Source: an uncultured Clostridia bacterium
Lineage (GTDB): Bacteria > Bacillota > Clostridia > Monoglobales > Monoglobaceae
Reading direction: 5' to 3'
DNA length: 64,000 nt
Assembly (NCBI GenBank): GCA_947631965.1
Contig: CANRNL010000013.1
Location: forward strand, 1-64,000
Under the pieces are notes generated by a model that saw only the letters and a program-made list of their open reading frames with translations, had not been told where the DNA came from and did not search any database. The position numbers and the translations under genes are program-made. Of this stretch, positions 1-8,327 are shown one piece after another; the stretch's first letter is position 1, and each line of letters begins with the position of its first letter.

Positions 1-60
1 AATTGGAAAGCTCCTATTGATTATGTCAATGCCTTCATCATTGATGGCGAACTTTTTTAG
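1..60 (+). CDS. C-terminal end of an unidentified protein (partial)
   Basis: The window opens inside a 20-codon open frame ending in TAG at 58-60; its last residues are IIDGELF. Only 19 residues are visible, so the product cannot be named. A terminator-like hairpin at 114-151 lies shortly downstream and would suit the end of this transcript, which is the main support for a real gene end. The frame could also be chance. Confidence 0.35.
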   Translation, partial: NWKAPIDYVNAFIIDGELF

Positions 61-113
61 GAGATTTTTGTAACACAGCATTGACAAACCTACATATTTT
101 CAATAAAATTATT

Positions 114-153
114 AAAACCGACGCAAATCGTTCGATTTACGTCGGTTTTTTAT
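114..153. terminator. Bidirectional Rho-independent terminator
   Basis: An inverted repeat (arms beginning CCGAC and ending GTCGG around a TTCG-type loop, one internal mismatch) has a T-run on the plus side and an A-run on the other side. It sits between the plus-strand partial gene and the stop of the minus-strand oxidoreductase and can serve both. Confidence 0.75.
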
Positions 154-163
154 TTTACCATAT

Positions 164-1126
164 TTATTCGTTCGGATATTTAACGCCCCAGCGTTTTCTC
201 AGTTCGTCCATAACGCCCATAACGAACAGAGTAGTATCGTGAGGTATTTCCGCGCACTCCTTTTCTCCGCGCTCTATCGCCTCAATACAAGCCTTAAGCT
301 CAAATTCGTATCCCGTAACAAATTCGGGCGTGATTTCGCGGATAAGCTCTCTTTTGCTGTCGAACACCTTTACGCTTTTCCAGTTTGAAGGACCGACTAT
401 CTCAATATATCCGCCGTCGCAATAAACTCTCACTTTGCTGTCCAAAGCCATATCCACGCTGCTTGAGAGGTAGGCGCATCTGCCGTCGGGATATTTCAGC
501 AGGGTAAAGCTGTGGGTGTCAATTCCGCTTTCGGACAGGATAGCCGACGTTTTGGCAATTTCAAAATCTCTGCCGAGCAGTAAATCGGCGGCTGTAATAT
601 TATAAATCCCCAAGTCCAACAACGCTCCGCCGCCAAGCTCCGGCCTGTGAAGTCTCGGTGAGTCCTTTTTAAGTCCGAACTTCGCGTCCAGAAGTATCGG
701 CTTGCCTATCTCGCCGCCGCTTATAATTTCCTTGATTTCCTCCACCCACGGGAAAAATCTTGTCCAGACCGCCTCGCAGATAAACGCGTCGTTCTCACGC
801 GCCGTTTTAAACAGGTCCTCCGCCTGAGCGCGGTTTAGCGTGACAGGCTTTTCGCACAAAACGCTTCTCCCTCTCTCAAGCAGTTTTTTCGCAATCGGAT
901 AGTGAAGCGGATGAATTGTGGAGATATACACAAGCCCCGCGTTCGGGTCCTCAATCAGTTCGTCATAGCTCCCGTAGGCTACGGGTATGCCGAACTCCGC
1001 CGCAAATTTTTCCGCGGAAGCAAGGTCTCTCGACGCGACCGCGTAAAACTCCGCCTCGCTTGTCGCCGCAATCGTCCTTGCCATCGTGTGAGCAATATTT
1101 CCGGTTCCTATAACAGACACTTTCAT
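164..1126 (-). CDS. Gfo/Idh/MocA-family NAD(P)-dependent oxidoreductase
   Basis: A 320-residue cytoplasmic dehydrogenase. The N-terminal Rossmann fold shows GTGNIA at residues 7-12, and the family EKP motif (CEKPVT) is at 92-94, where Lys is the usual catalytic or substrate-binding residue. The C-terminal alpha/beta domain carries GGGALLDLGIY near 167-175, matching the family D-x-G-x-Y pattern. The start at 1126 is chosen because the encoded sequence begins directly with the beta strand MKVSVIG and a GGGGAAG ribosome binding site lies just upstream; a longer in-frame extension to 1198 has no homology-like content. Family members oxidise sugars, inositols or trans-dihydrodiols; the substrate cannot be told from sequence. 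It stands alone, with no sugar transporter or kinase adjacent. Confidence 0.9.
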   Translation of the reverse strand: MKVSVIGTGNIAHTMARTIAATSEAEFYAVASRDLASAEKFAAEFGIPVAYGSYDELIEDPNAGLVYISTIHPLHYPIAKKLLERGRSVLCEKPVTLNRAQAEDLFKTARENDAFICEAVWTRFFPWVEEIKEIISGGEIGKPILLDAKFGLKKDSPRLHRPELGGGALLDLGIYNITAADLLLGRDFEIAKTSAILSESGIDTHSFTLLKYPDGRCAYLSSSVDMALDSKVRVYCDGGYIEIVGPSNWKSVKVFDSKRELIREITPEFVTGYEFELKACIEAIERGEKECAEIPHDTTLFVMGVMDELRKRWGVKYPNE

Positions 1127-1234
1127 AATATCTTCCCCTGCAATATAATTATTTTTAATAACATATAAGATTATATCACAAGCTCCGTCTTTTTTCAATA
1201 CGTCCGCAAAAAATCAAAAATAATCAAAAAGCTA

Positions 1235-1263
1235 TTGAGAAATGTCGGAATATGTGTTACAAT
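1235..1263 (+). promoter_or_regulatory. Promoter of hisH-hisF
   Basis: TTGAGA (1235-1240) and TACAAT (1258-1263) are separated by 17 bases, a good sigma-A match, about 30 bases before the hisH start. No T-box or attenuator-like structure is evident in the short leader. Confidence 0.7.
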
Positions 1264-1295
1264 ACCTCTCGTAAAAAACGACGGACGGTGAAATT

Positions 1296-1910
1296 ATGAT
1301 TGCGATTATTGATTACGGCGCGGGGAATTTGAGAAGCGTGCAAAAGGCGTGCGAATTTCTCGGCGCGGACGCTCGAATTACCTCGGACAAATCCGAGATA
1401 CTCTCGGCGGACGAGGTGATACTTCCGGGCGTGGGCGCGTTCGGCAATTGTATGCAAAGTCTCGGCGCGCTCGGTCTTACCGACGCGGTGCGCGGCGCGG
1501 CAGGCAGCGGAAAGCCCTTTCTCGGAATATGTCTCGGACTTCAGCTTTTGTTCGACGAGAGCGAGGAAAGCGAAGGCGCGGCGGGGCTCGGCGTTTTTTC
1601 GGGCAAAAACGTGCGCCTTAAGGACTGCGGTCTTAAAATACCCCACATCGGCTGGAACTCTCTTGAGTACGACAAAAACTGCCCGATATTCAAGGGGATA
1701 GGAGACGACCCGTTCGTGTATTTCGTCCACTCGTACCGCATAGCTCCCGCCAACGAAAGTGTTGTTTCGGCTTATACCGAATACGGCGAGCGCATACCCG
1801 TTGCGGTATGGCGGGATAATATATTCGCGACGCAGTTCCACCCCGAAAAGAGCGGCGATGTCGGGCTTAGGATACTTCAAAATTTCATTGAACTGGGAGG
1901 CGGCGCATAA
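1296..1910 (+). CDS. hisH: Imidazole glycerol phosphate synthase, glutaminase subunit HisH
   Basis: A 204-residue class I glutamine amidotransferase of histidine biosynthesis. It hydrolyses glutamine and channels ammonia to HisF, which converts PRFAR to imidazole glycerol phosphate and AICAR. The nucleophile Cys79 lies in the elbow [10 protein letters not shown] and the dyad partners are His182 and Glu184 in QFHPEKSG; all three are present. Length is typical. The TAA stop overlaps the hisF ATG by one base, so the two subunits are translationally coupled. Other his genes are not in this window, so the pathway must be split or the rest lies elsewhere. Confidence 0.96.
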   Translation: MIAIIDYGAGNLRSVQKACEFLGADARITSDKSEILSADEVILPGVGAFGNCMQSLGALGLTDAVRGAAGSGKPFLGICLGLQLLFDESEESEGAAGLGVFSGKNVRLKDCGLKIPHIGWNSLEYDKNCPIFKGIGDDPFVYFVHSYRIAPANESVVSAYTEYGERIPVAVWRDNIFATQFHPEKSGDVGLRILQNFIELGGGA

Positions 1911-2671
1911 TGTTTGCAAAACGCATAATCCCCTGTCTTGACATAAACGCGGGGCGCGTCGTAAAGGGCGTTAACTTCGTCAATTTAAAAGACGCGGGCG
2001 ACCCGGTAGAGGTCGCAAAAATATACAACGAGGCGGGCGCAGACGAGCTTGTGTTTCTCGACATAACGGCGACCCACGAGGCGCGCGGCACCGTCGTGGA
2101 TATGGCGCGGAGGGTTGCCGAAACCGTGTTCATTCCATTCACGGTGGGCGGCGGAATTAAATCCGTTGAGGACTTCCGCTCTCTGCTCGGCGCGGGCGCG
2201 GACAAAATCTCGATAAACTCCTCGGCGATACGCGACCCAAATCTCATCTCCCGTGCGGCGGACAGGTTCGGCAGTCAGTGCGTGGTCGTTGCGATAGACG
2301 CAAAGCTCAGAGACGACAAAAGCGGCTGGAACGTATTTGTAAACGGAGGTCGCATAGACACGGGAATTGACGCACTCGAATGGGCGGTGCGCGCGAACCG
2401 TCTCGGAGCGGGCGAGATACTGCTCACGTCGATGGACCGCGACGGCACCAAAGCGGGCTACGACAACGAGCTGACCCGCGCGGTGGCGGACAACACCACC
2501 ATTCCCGTGATTGCTTCGGGCGGCGCGGGAAATATGGAGCATTTCAAAGACGCTCTGACCATCGGAGGGGCGGACGCGGCCTTGGCGGCTTCGCTGTTCC
2601 ACTTCAAAGAAATCGAGATAAACGACCTGAAAAAATATTTAAAAAGCGAGGGCGTTTCGGTAAGAATTTAA
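1910..2671 (+). CDS. hisF: Imidazole glycerol phosphate synthase, cyclase subunit HisF
   Basis: A 253-residue (beta/alpha)8 barrel, the usual HisF length. The catalytic aspartates are Asp11 ([12 protein letters not shown]) and Asp130 (VVVAIDAK), and the phosphate-binding segments TVGGGI and ASGGAG are intact. It forms the heterodimer with HisH encoded immediately upstream with a one-base overlap. The cation exchanger follows 39 bases later on the same strand and may share the message, although its function is unrelated. Confidence 0.97.
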   Translation: MFAKRIIPCLDINAGRVVKGVNFVNLKDAGDPVEVAKIYNEAGADELVFLDITATHEARGTVVDMARRVAETVFIPFTVGGGIKSVEDFRSLLGAGADKISINSSAIRDPNLISRAADRFGSQCVVVAIDAKLRDDKSGWNVFVNGGRIDTGIDALEWAVRANRLGAGEILLTSMDRDGTKAGYDNELTRAVADNTTIPVIASGGAGNMEHFKDALTIGGADAALAASLFHFKEIEINDLKKYLKSEGVSVRI

Positions 2672-2710
2672 TCAAAACAAACCATAATATATTAAAGGGG
2701 AGTAGAACAA

Positions 2711-3664
2711 ATGATATATGTACTTTATCTGCTGGTTGCCGCAATAGTTACGACGCTTTCGGTAAAGGCGGCGCAGTATGTGGATATGATAGACAAAAGC
2801 ACTAATCTTTCGGGCGCATTCATAGGCGGCGTTATGCTTGCCGCCGTCACCTCGCTGCCTGAGCTTTTCACAAGTATATCCTCGGTCGTGTGGCTCGACT
2901 CGCCGGGTCTGTGCATAGGAAACATTCTCGGAAGCGACTTTTTCGACGTGCTGATTATCGGAGTGCTTTCTCTGTTTGTAATACGCGACCTGAAAAACGC
3001 GGTAATATCAAACGCGCAGTTTAAGCTCACCATAATCGTAATCATAATTTACGCTTTTATGATTTTAAATTTCTTCGGAATTTTAAACATACAGATAGCG
3101 CATATAAATATAACGTCAATAATCATACTTTTGCTCTATATCGCAAGCGTGCGCTTTACAATGGAGGACAACGGCGAGGAAAGCGAAAACGACGAGGATA
3201 TTTCACTGTCGCTCGGTCAAATCGTTTTCCGCTTTGTAATATCCTCGATAGGCCTGATTTTCTTCAGCATCGTGATAACCTATATAACCGACATAATAGC
3301 CGACGAGGAGCATTTAAACCTCGGCGCGGGACTTGCGGGCGCACTGTTTTTGGGCATAGCCACCTCGCTCCCCGAACTCGCCTCCTCTGTTTCGCTGTTT
3401 AAAATGAAAAGCTATAACATAGCGGCGGGAAATATAATCGGAAGCTGCGTATTTAACTTCCTGATTTTGTTTATTGCGGACGCGCTGTACTTCGGAGGCA
3501 AAGCGATATATGACTTTTCCGACCCGAAAACGGTGAATCTTCTGTTCTTCGGCGTTTTGGCAACCATACTTTTCGGAGTTTATCTGAAGTTCCGCAAAAC
3601 CTGGGTGCGCGTCGCGGTGTCTCTCGGAATAATCGCGTGCTACGCCGCGTTTTTGATAATATAA
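2711..3664 (+). CDS. CaCA-family sodium/calcium-type cation antiporter
   Basis: A 317-residue polytopic membrane protein with the two-fold pseudo-symmetry of the CaCA (NCX-like) superfamily. The first alpha repeat, residues 34-80, contains TSLPELFTS and GNILGSDFFD; the second, around 190-255, contains ATSLPELASS and GNIIGSCVFN. The conserved Glu of each S/T-x-P-E motif coordinates the exchanged cation in known members. An acidic loop (EDNGEESENDED) in the middle separates the halves, as in other family members. Expected role is cation extrusion in exchange for Na+ or H+; ion specificity is not decidable. A ribosome binding site AAAGGGGAG precedes the ATG, and a strong terminator follows. Confidence 0.9.
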   Translation: MIYVLYLLVAAIVTTLSVKAAQYVDMIDKSTNLSGAFIGGVMLAAVTSLPELFTSISSVVWLDSPGLCIGNILGSDFFDVLIIGVLSLFVIRDLKNAVISNAQFKLTIIVIIIYAFMILNFFGILNIQIAHINITSIIILLLYIASVRFTMEDNGEESENDEDISLSLGQIVFRFVISSIGLIFFSIVITYITDIIADEEHLNLGAGLAGALFLGIATSLPELASSVSLFKMKSYNIAAGNIIGSCVFNFLILFIADALYFGGKAIYDFSDPKTVNLLFFGVLATILFGVYLKFRKTWVRVAVSLGIIACYAAFLII

Positions 3665-3694
3665 CACGCGCTTTATATAATTTTAAAATATTTC

Positions 3695-3728
3695 AAAAAA
3701 TGTCGTATTAAACAATACGGCATTTTTT
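3695..3728 (+). terminator. Rho-independent terminator after the cation antiporter
   Basis: Inverted repeat with arms AAAAAATGTCGTATT and AATACGGCATTTTTT around AAAC, with terminal T-run, about 30 bases after the antiporter stop. Confidence 0.85.
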
Positions 3729-3901
3729 GTTTCAAATTTATCTCAAACCGCGACTTTTTGCAAAATTTACACTCAAAAATCCGCGAATCCGTTTTTACAA
3801 GCACGATTTAAAATTTAAGGTTCAATCCCCAAAGATTTTGTAACATAAAAATCATTAAAAAACACCACAATAGTTAAGAACTCTGGATTTTGGAGGTCAT
3901 A

Positions 3902-3976
3902 ATGAAAAACATTCTTCCGATTTTTTGTTTGATTGTGTTTATCCTCTCTAAAGTATATGTACCTGTTTTGGTATAG
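3902..3976 (+). CDS. Putative 24-residue hydrophobic peptide
   Basis: ATG at 3902 is preceded by TTTGGAGGTCATA, a near-ideal ribosome binding site with good spacing, and opens a 24-codon frame ending TAG at 3976. The product starts MKN and continues with a hydrophobic stretch (ILPIFCLIVFIL) long enough for one short membrane helix, then SKVYVPVLV. It is too short for a signal peptide plus mature protein, so a single-pass membrane peptide or a leader peptide for murA is possible. No family was recognised. The strong ribosome binding site is the main evidence that it is translated. Confidence 0.4.
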   Translation: MKNILPIFCLIVFILSKVYVPVLV

Positions 3977-3985
3977 CATAATTTA

Positions 3986-4006
3986 CGGGTGTGCGCCGCA
4001 CACCCG
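3986..4006 (+). other. GC-rich hairpin upstream of murA
   Basis: The arms CGGGTGTGCG and CGCACACCCG are exact complements separated by one base. No T-run follows, so it is not a classical terminator. It lies between the small peptide ORF and the TTG start of murA and could affect RNA stability or translation. Confidence 0.5.
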
Positions 4007-4038
4007 TACATAAACCAACCGAAAAGGAAGTGTCCGAT

Positions 4039-5328
4039 TTGACTTATTATATAGACCCTGCCGAATCACTCAAGGGAAGCGTTTCGATAAGCGGCGCCAA
4101 AAACGCCGCCCTGCCGATAATAGCAGCGTCGCTGCTGTGCGACGGCGGCACTACTCTCGAAAACATACCGAAGCTTTCAGATGTGCGCAATATGATTTCT
4201 CTTATACGCGCTCTCGGCGCGGAGGCGGAGCTTGGCGACGCGGGCGAGCTTTCAATAAACACCGAAAACATACGGGAGTCCACAGTTCCGTACGAGACGG
4301 CGGGACTTTTTCGCGGTTCGTTCCTGGTTATGGGTTCGCTCCTCGCAAAGCTCGGCAAAGTAAAAATCCCTCTGCCGGGCGGCTGCAGAATAGGTGCGCG
4401 ACCCATCGATTTACATTTAAAAGGCTTTGCGGCGATGGGCGCGAAAATCAAGCAAAACGGCGAGTATATAGAAGCCAAATGTCCCGCCCTCACAGGCGCA
4501 AAAATATACCTCGACTTTCCGAGCGTGGGCGCGACCGAAAACATAATAATAGCGGGCTGTCTCGCGGAGGGTACAACCATAATCGAAAACGCGGCGACGG
4601 AGCCTGAAATAACCGACCTAATCGGATTTTTAAACGCCGCAGGCGCAAAAATAACTCAGGATAACCGAGCGGTGACGATAAAGGGTGTCAAGTCCTTAAA
4701 GCGGGTGTCATACGGAATAATTCCCGACCGCATCGAGGCGGGGACTTATCTCACCGCCGCCGCGCTGACCCGCGGCGAAGTCACGGTCAAAAACGTGATA
4801 CCCGACCATTTAAAGCCGGTGACCGCGAAGCTCTCTGACATAGGTGTGGACGTCGCGGTAAAAAGAACGACGGTTTCGGTGAAGTGCGCCGAAAAAAAGC
4901 TGTGCCGCACCGACATAAAGACACTGCCGTTTCCGGGATTCCCGACAGATATGCAGGCGCTGTTCGCGTCGCTTCTCAGCGTTACCGACGGAACAAGCAT
5001 AATTACGGAGACCATATTTGAAAACAGGTTCCTGCACGTTCCCCAGCTCGTCAGAATGGGCGCGAAAATAAAAACAGACGGCAGGACTGCCGTCATAGAA
5101 GGAACAAAATATTTAAAGGGTGCGCGCGTAAACGCGCCCGACCTTCGCGCGGGCGCCGCGCTCGTGGTCGCGGCGCTCGGCGCAAAAGGTACAACAGAGA
5201 TAACAAACGCCAATCTCATCGAGCGCGGCTATGAAAACTTTGTCGCAAAGCTGACCGCGCTTGGCGCTAAAATCGAAGTCGGCGAGGATTCTTCCGCTAT
5301 CGAAACTGCGCCCGAAATCGAAAAATAG
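4039..5328 (+). CDS. murA: UDP-N-acetylglucosamine 1-carboxyvinyltransferase MurA
   Basis: A 429-residue cytoplasmic enzyme catalysing the first committed step of peptidoglycan synthesis, transfer of enolpyruvate from PEP to UDP-GlcNAc. Lys21 lies in SGAKNAALPI and the catalytic Cys116 in PGGCRIGARPID, so fosfomycin sensitivity is expected. The PFPGFPTDMQA motif of the second domain is intact. The TTG at 4039 is chosen as start: it has AAAGGAAG upstream and places both motifs at the standard family positions, while an in-frame ATG at 3991 would add 16 non-homologous residues and begin inside a GC hairpin. The stop lies four bases from that of the convergent citrate synthase gene. Confidence 0.95.
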   Translation: MTYYIDPAESLKGSVSISGAKNAALPIIAASLLCDGGTTLENIPKLSDVRNMISLIRALGAEAELGDAGELSINTENIRESTVPYETAGLFRGSFLVMGSLLAKLGKVKIPLPGGCRIGARPIDLHLKGFAAMGAKIKQNGEYIEAKCPALTGAKIYLDFPSVGATENIIIAGCLAEGTTIIENAATEPEITDLIGFLNAAGAKITQDNRAVTIKGVKSLKRVSYGIIPDRIEAGTYLTAAALTRGEVTVKNVIPDHLKPVTAKLSDIGVDVAVKRTTVSVKCAEKKLCRTDIKTLPFPGFPTDMQALFASLLSVTDGTSIITETIFENRFLHVPQLVRMGAKIKTDGRTAVIEGTKYLKGARVNAPDLRAGAALVVAALGAKGTTEITNANLIERGYENFVAKLTALGAKIEVGEDSSAIETAPEIEK

Positions 5329-5332
5329 CGCG

Positions 5333-6685
5333 TTATCTCAAATCAATAGGAACATACTCCTTACGCTTGGCAATCGACTTATACGCGGGTCTTATGATTT
5401 TCTGACCCGTCAGCACCTCTTCAATGCGGTGCGCGCTCCAGCCGACAATTCGAGCCATCGCAAAGATAGGAGTATAAAGCTCGGACGGAATGTCCAGCAT
5501 CTTATAAACAAATCCCGAATAGAAATCCACGTTTGCGCAAAGCGGGCGGTCAAAGCCCTTGACCTGCGAAAACGCCTTTGGCGCAAGCCTCGCCACCGTA
5601 TTATAGAGCCTAAATTCGTCGCTAAAACCCTTAAGCTCGGCAAGCTCGCTCATCTTCTCTTTGAGAAGGACTGCGCGGGGGTCGGACAGCGTGTATACCG
5701 CGTGTCCCACGCCGTAAATAAGACCGGTTCCGTCGCCCGCCTCCTTGTTGAGTATCTTAACAAGATAGCCGTAAACCTCGTCCTCATCAGACCAGTCTTT
5801 GACGTTCGCCTTAATTTCGTTCATCTGCGCCATCATTTTTTCGTTTGCGCCGCCGTGCTTAGGTCCTTTGAGAGAACCGATAGCCGCCGCAATCGCCGAA
5901 TATGTATCCGTTCCCGACGACGAGAGGACCCTCGTCGCAAAAGCGGAGTTGTTTCCTCCGCCATGCTCCGCGTGGATTATCAGAGCGAGGTCGAGTATCT
6001 GCGCTTCGAGACGCGAATACTCATGGTCGCTTCTTATCATATAGAAAAAGTTCTCCGCGGTCGAAAGGTCGGGATTCGGGTGGTGAAGCACCAGACTCTT
6101 GTTATCGTAATAATGCTGTTTTGCGGCATACGCGTAGGCGATAATGCTCGGGAATTTAGCGATAAGCCCCATACATTGCTTCAAAAGATTGGGCAGAGCC
6201 AAATCGTCGGGATTGTCGTCATATGAATAAAGCGCAAGCACCGAACGCGCTATTTTGTTCATAATATTTTTACTCGGAGCCTTTAAAATCATATCTTCGG
6301 TAAAATTGTCGGGTAGCGCACGCATACCCTCAAGGAAACTGACAAATACCGCAAGCTGCTTACGATTGGGCAAAAATCCGAACAAAATAAGGAACGTTGT
6401 CTCCTCAAATCCCAGACGGTCCTCCGCCTGACAGTTGCGGACAATATCGTACAAATCTATTCCGCGGTAGCGCAAGCTTCCTTCCACAGGCGTTTTCACG
6501 CCCTCGTCAAGTATATAACCGTGTACTTCGCCTATAGTGGTAAGACCCGCCAGAACGCCGGTTCCGTCCGCGTTTCTCAGCCCCCTCTTAACATTGCTTT
6601 CGCTGAAAAAAGACCTTGGAATTTCATTTCGCTCTTTGTGCGTCTCTCTTATAATTCTGACAAAGTCATCAAAGTTCTTAGGCAT
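5333..6685 (-). CDS. gltA: Citrate synthase
   Basis: A 450-residue citrate synthase that condenses oxaloacetate and acetyl-CoA, feeding 2-oxoglutarate and glutamate synthesis in an anaerobe with a partial TCA route. The conserved histidine motifs GPKHGGANE and GVGHAVYTLSDPRA and the C-terminal IVGWSAHRIEE segment are all present, with DFYSGFVYKMLDIP before it. It has an N-terminal extension of about 60 residues before the fold begins, as in other clostridial forms. The start at 6685 is chosen for the AGAGGAGTGAGATT ribosome binding site; the frame stays open to 6739 without a better one. Specificity for citrate over 2-methylcitrate is likely but not proven. Confidence 0.93.
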   Translation of the reverse strand: MPKNFDDFVRIIRETHKERNEIPRSFFSESNVKRGLRNADGTGVLAGLTTIGEVHGYILDEGVKTPVEGSLRYRGIDLYDIVRNCQAEDRLGFEETTFLILFGFLPNRKQLAVFVSFLEGMRALPDNFTEDMILKAPSKNIMNKIARSVLALYSYDDNPDDLALPNLLKQCMGLIAKFPSIIAYAYAAKQHYYDNKSLVLHHPNPDLSTAENFFYMIRSDHEYSRLEAQILDLALIIHAEHGGGNNSAFATRVLSSSGTDTYSAIAAAIGSLKGPKHGGANEKMMAQMNEIKANVKDWSDEDEVYGYLVKILNKEAGDGTGLIYGVGHAVYTLSDPRAVLLKEKMSELAELKGFSDEFRLYNTVARLAPKAFSQVKGFDRPLCANVDFYSGFVYKMLDIPSELYTPIFAMARIVGWSAHRIEEVLTGQKIIRPAYKSIAKRKEYVPIDLR

Positions 6686-6821
6686 AATCTCACTCCTCTG
6701 CGCCGAATAAAACTCGACAAAAGTTTTAAAAAACTTCAAATTGAAAATTTATTATACCATTTTTCGATTTTTCTGTCAAGACCCGTGTTTGAAGGCTTGG
6801 CAATTTACATATTAAAACCGC

Positions 6822-6850
6822 TTGCAAAAAAGCGCGCATTGTGATAGAAT
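6822..6850 (+). promoter_or_regulatory. Promoter of hydG-hydF-clp operon
   Basis: TTGCAA (6822-6827) and TAGAAT (6845-6850) are separated by 17 bases, about 45 bases before the hydG start. Confidence 0.65.
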
Positions 6851-6894
6851 AATTTTGTATGCAAATATTTAATCAGCAAAGGAGCCGAGGGGCT

Positions 6895-8313
6895 ATGTAC
6901 GATGTGAAAAGCAAGAACGCGGTTGAGTTTATTAACGACGACGAAATACAATCAACGCTTAAATACGCCGCCGAAAATAAAAACAACCTGAATCTTATGA
7001 GGGAAATACTTAAAAAAGCGTCCGAGTGTAAAGGACTCAGCCACCGCGACGCGGCGGTGCTTTTGGAGTGTGAGGACAAAGAGATACTTGAAGAAATATA
7101 CGCTTTGGCGGACGAGATAAAGCAAAAATTCTACGGCAACCGAATAGTTATGTTCGCGCCGCTTTATCTCTCGAACTACTGCGTAAACGGCTGTCTTTAC
7201 TGCCCGTATCACTACAAGAACAAGCACATTGCGCGCAAGCAGCTTTCTCAGGAGGAGATAGAGAAAGAGGTAATCGCTCTTCAGGATATGGGTCACAAGC
7301 GCCTTGCGATAGAAACAGGCGAGGACCCTGAAAGATGTCCTATTGAGTATGTGCTGGAGAGCATAAAGACCATTTACGGAATAAAGCATAAAAACGGAGC
7401 GATAAGGCGCGTAAACGTCAACATCGCGGCAACAACCATTGAAAACTACAAGAAGCTCAAAGAGGCGGGAATAGGCACATATATTCTGTTTCAGGAAACC
7501 TATCACAAAGAGACATACGAGCGTCTGCACCCGACCGGACCGAAAAGCAACTACGCATATCACACCGAGGCTATGGACAGAGCAATGCAGGCTGGAATCG
7601 ATGACGTCGGCTGCGGCGTTCTGTTCGGGCTTAACCTTTACAAGTACGACTTTGTGGGTATTCTTATGCACGCGGAGCATCTGGAGGCGGCATACGGCTG
7701 CGGTCCTCACACGATAAGCGTTCCGCGCGTCCGTCCCGCGGACGACATTGACCCGAACGAGTTTGACAACAGTCTTTCGGACGAGCTGTTTGAAAAATTG
7801 GTTGCGGTGCTTCGTATTGCCGTTCCATATACGGGAATTATTATATCGACCCGCGAGAACAAAAACGTGCGCGAGATTTTGTTAAAGCGCGGCGTTTCTC
7901 AGATAAGCGGCGGAAGCCGTACCTCGGTCGGCGGATATGTCGAGAAAGAAACACCCGAAGAAAACTCGGCGCAGTTTGACGTAAACGACACCAGAACGCT
8001 CGACGAGGTAGTAAACTGGCTGCTTTCGACCGGACACATTCCGAGCTTCTGCACAGCCTGCTACCGTGAAGGCAGAACAGGCGACCGATTTATGAGCCTT
8101 TGCAAGAGCGGTCAGATAGTCAACTGCTGTCACCCGAACGCGCTTATGACGCTCAAAGAATATCTGGAGGACTACGCAAGCCCCGACACCCGCGAAAAAG
8201 GCGAAAAGGTAATTGCCGAAGAACTTAAAAAAATCACAAACCCGAAGGTACGCAGTCTTGCCGAGGAATATATCGAAAACATAAAGCACGGCAAGCGCGA
8301 CTTCAGATTTTAA
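6895..8313 (+). CDS. hydG: [FeFe]-hydrogenase maturase HydG (radical SAM tyrosine lyase)
   Basis: A 472-residue radical SAM enzyme that cleaves tyrosine to p-cresol and dehydroglycine and produces the CO and CN ligands of the H-cluster. The SAM-cluster motif Cx3Cx2C is at residues 96-103 (CVNGCLYC), and the C-terminal auxiliary-cluster region reads CTACYREGRTGDRFMSLC followed by VNCCHPNALMTLKEYL, as expected for HydG. The start at 6895 (MYDVKSKN) is preferred because purine-rich AAAGGAG and GAGGGG precede it; an in-frame ATG at 6859 adds 12 residues. It is followed 14 bases later by hydF. Its presence implies an [FeFe]-hydrogenase encoded elsewhere. Confidence 0.95.
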   Translation: MYDVKSKNAVEFINDDEIQSTLKYAAENKNNLNLMREILKKASECKGLSHRDAAVLLECEDKEILEEIYALADEIKQKFYGNRIVMFAPLYLSNYCVNGCLYCPYHYKNKHIARKQLSQEEIEKEVIALQDMGHKRLAIETGEDPERCPIEYVLESIKTIYGIKHKNGAIRRVNVNIAATTIENYKKLKEAGIGTYILFQETYHKETYERLHPTGPKSNYAYHTEAMDRAMQAGIDDVGCGVLFGLNLYKYDFVGILMHAEHLEAAYGCGPHTISVPRVRPADDIDPNEFDNSLSDELFEKLVAVLRIAVPYTGIIISTRENKNVREILLKRGVSQISGGSRTSVGGYVEKETPEENSAQFDVNDTRTLDEVVNWLLSTGHIPSFCTACYREGRTGDRFMSLCKSGQIVNCCHPNALMTLKEYLEDYASPDTREKGEKVIAEELKKITNPKVRSLAEEYIENIKHGKRDFRF

Positions 8314-8327
8314 ACGGAGAATTTATT

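Larger units (their letters stand above)
3665..4038. other. Intergenic stretch before murA
   Basis: This AT-rich gap holds a terminator (3695-3728), a candidate 24-codon membrane peptide ORF (3902-3976) with a strong ribosome binding site, and a near-perfect GC hairpin (3986-4006) just before the murA start. No other coding sequence was recognised in it. Confidence 0.6.

Noticed and set aside
5261-6226. Plus-strand open frame of 321 codons across the citrate synthase gene
   Set aside because: It lies antisense to a clear citrate synthase and has the basic, Arg/Val-rich composition typical of shadow frames in this codon usage.
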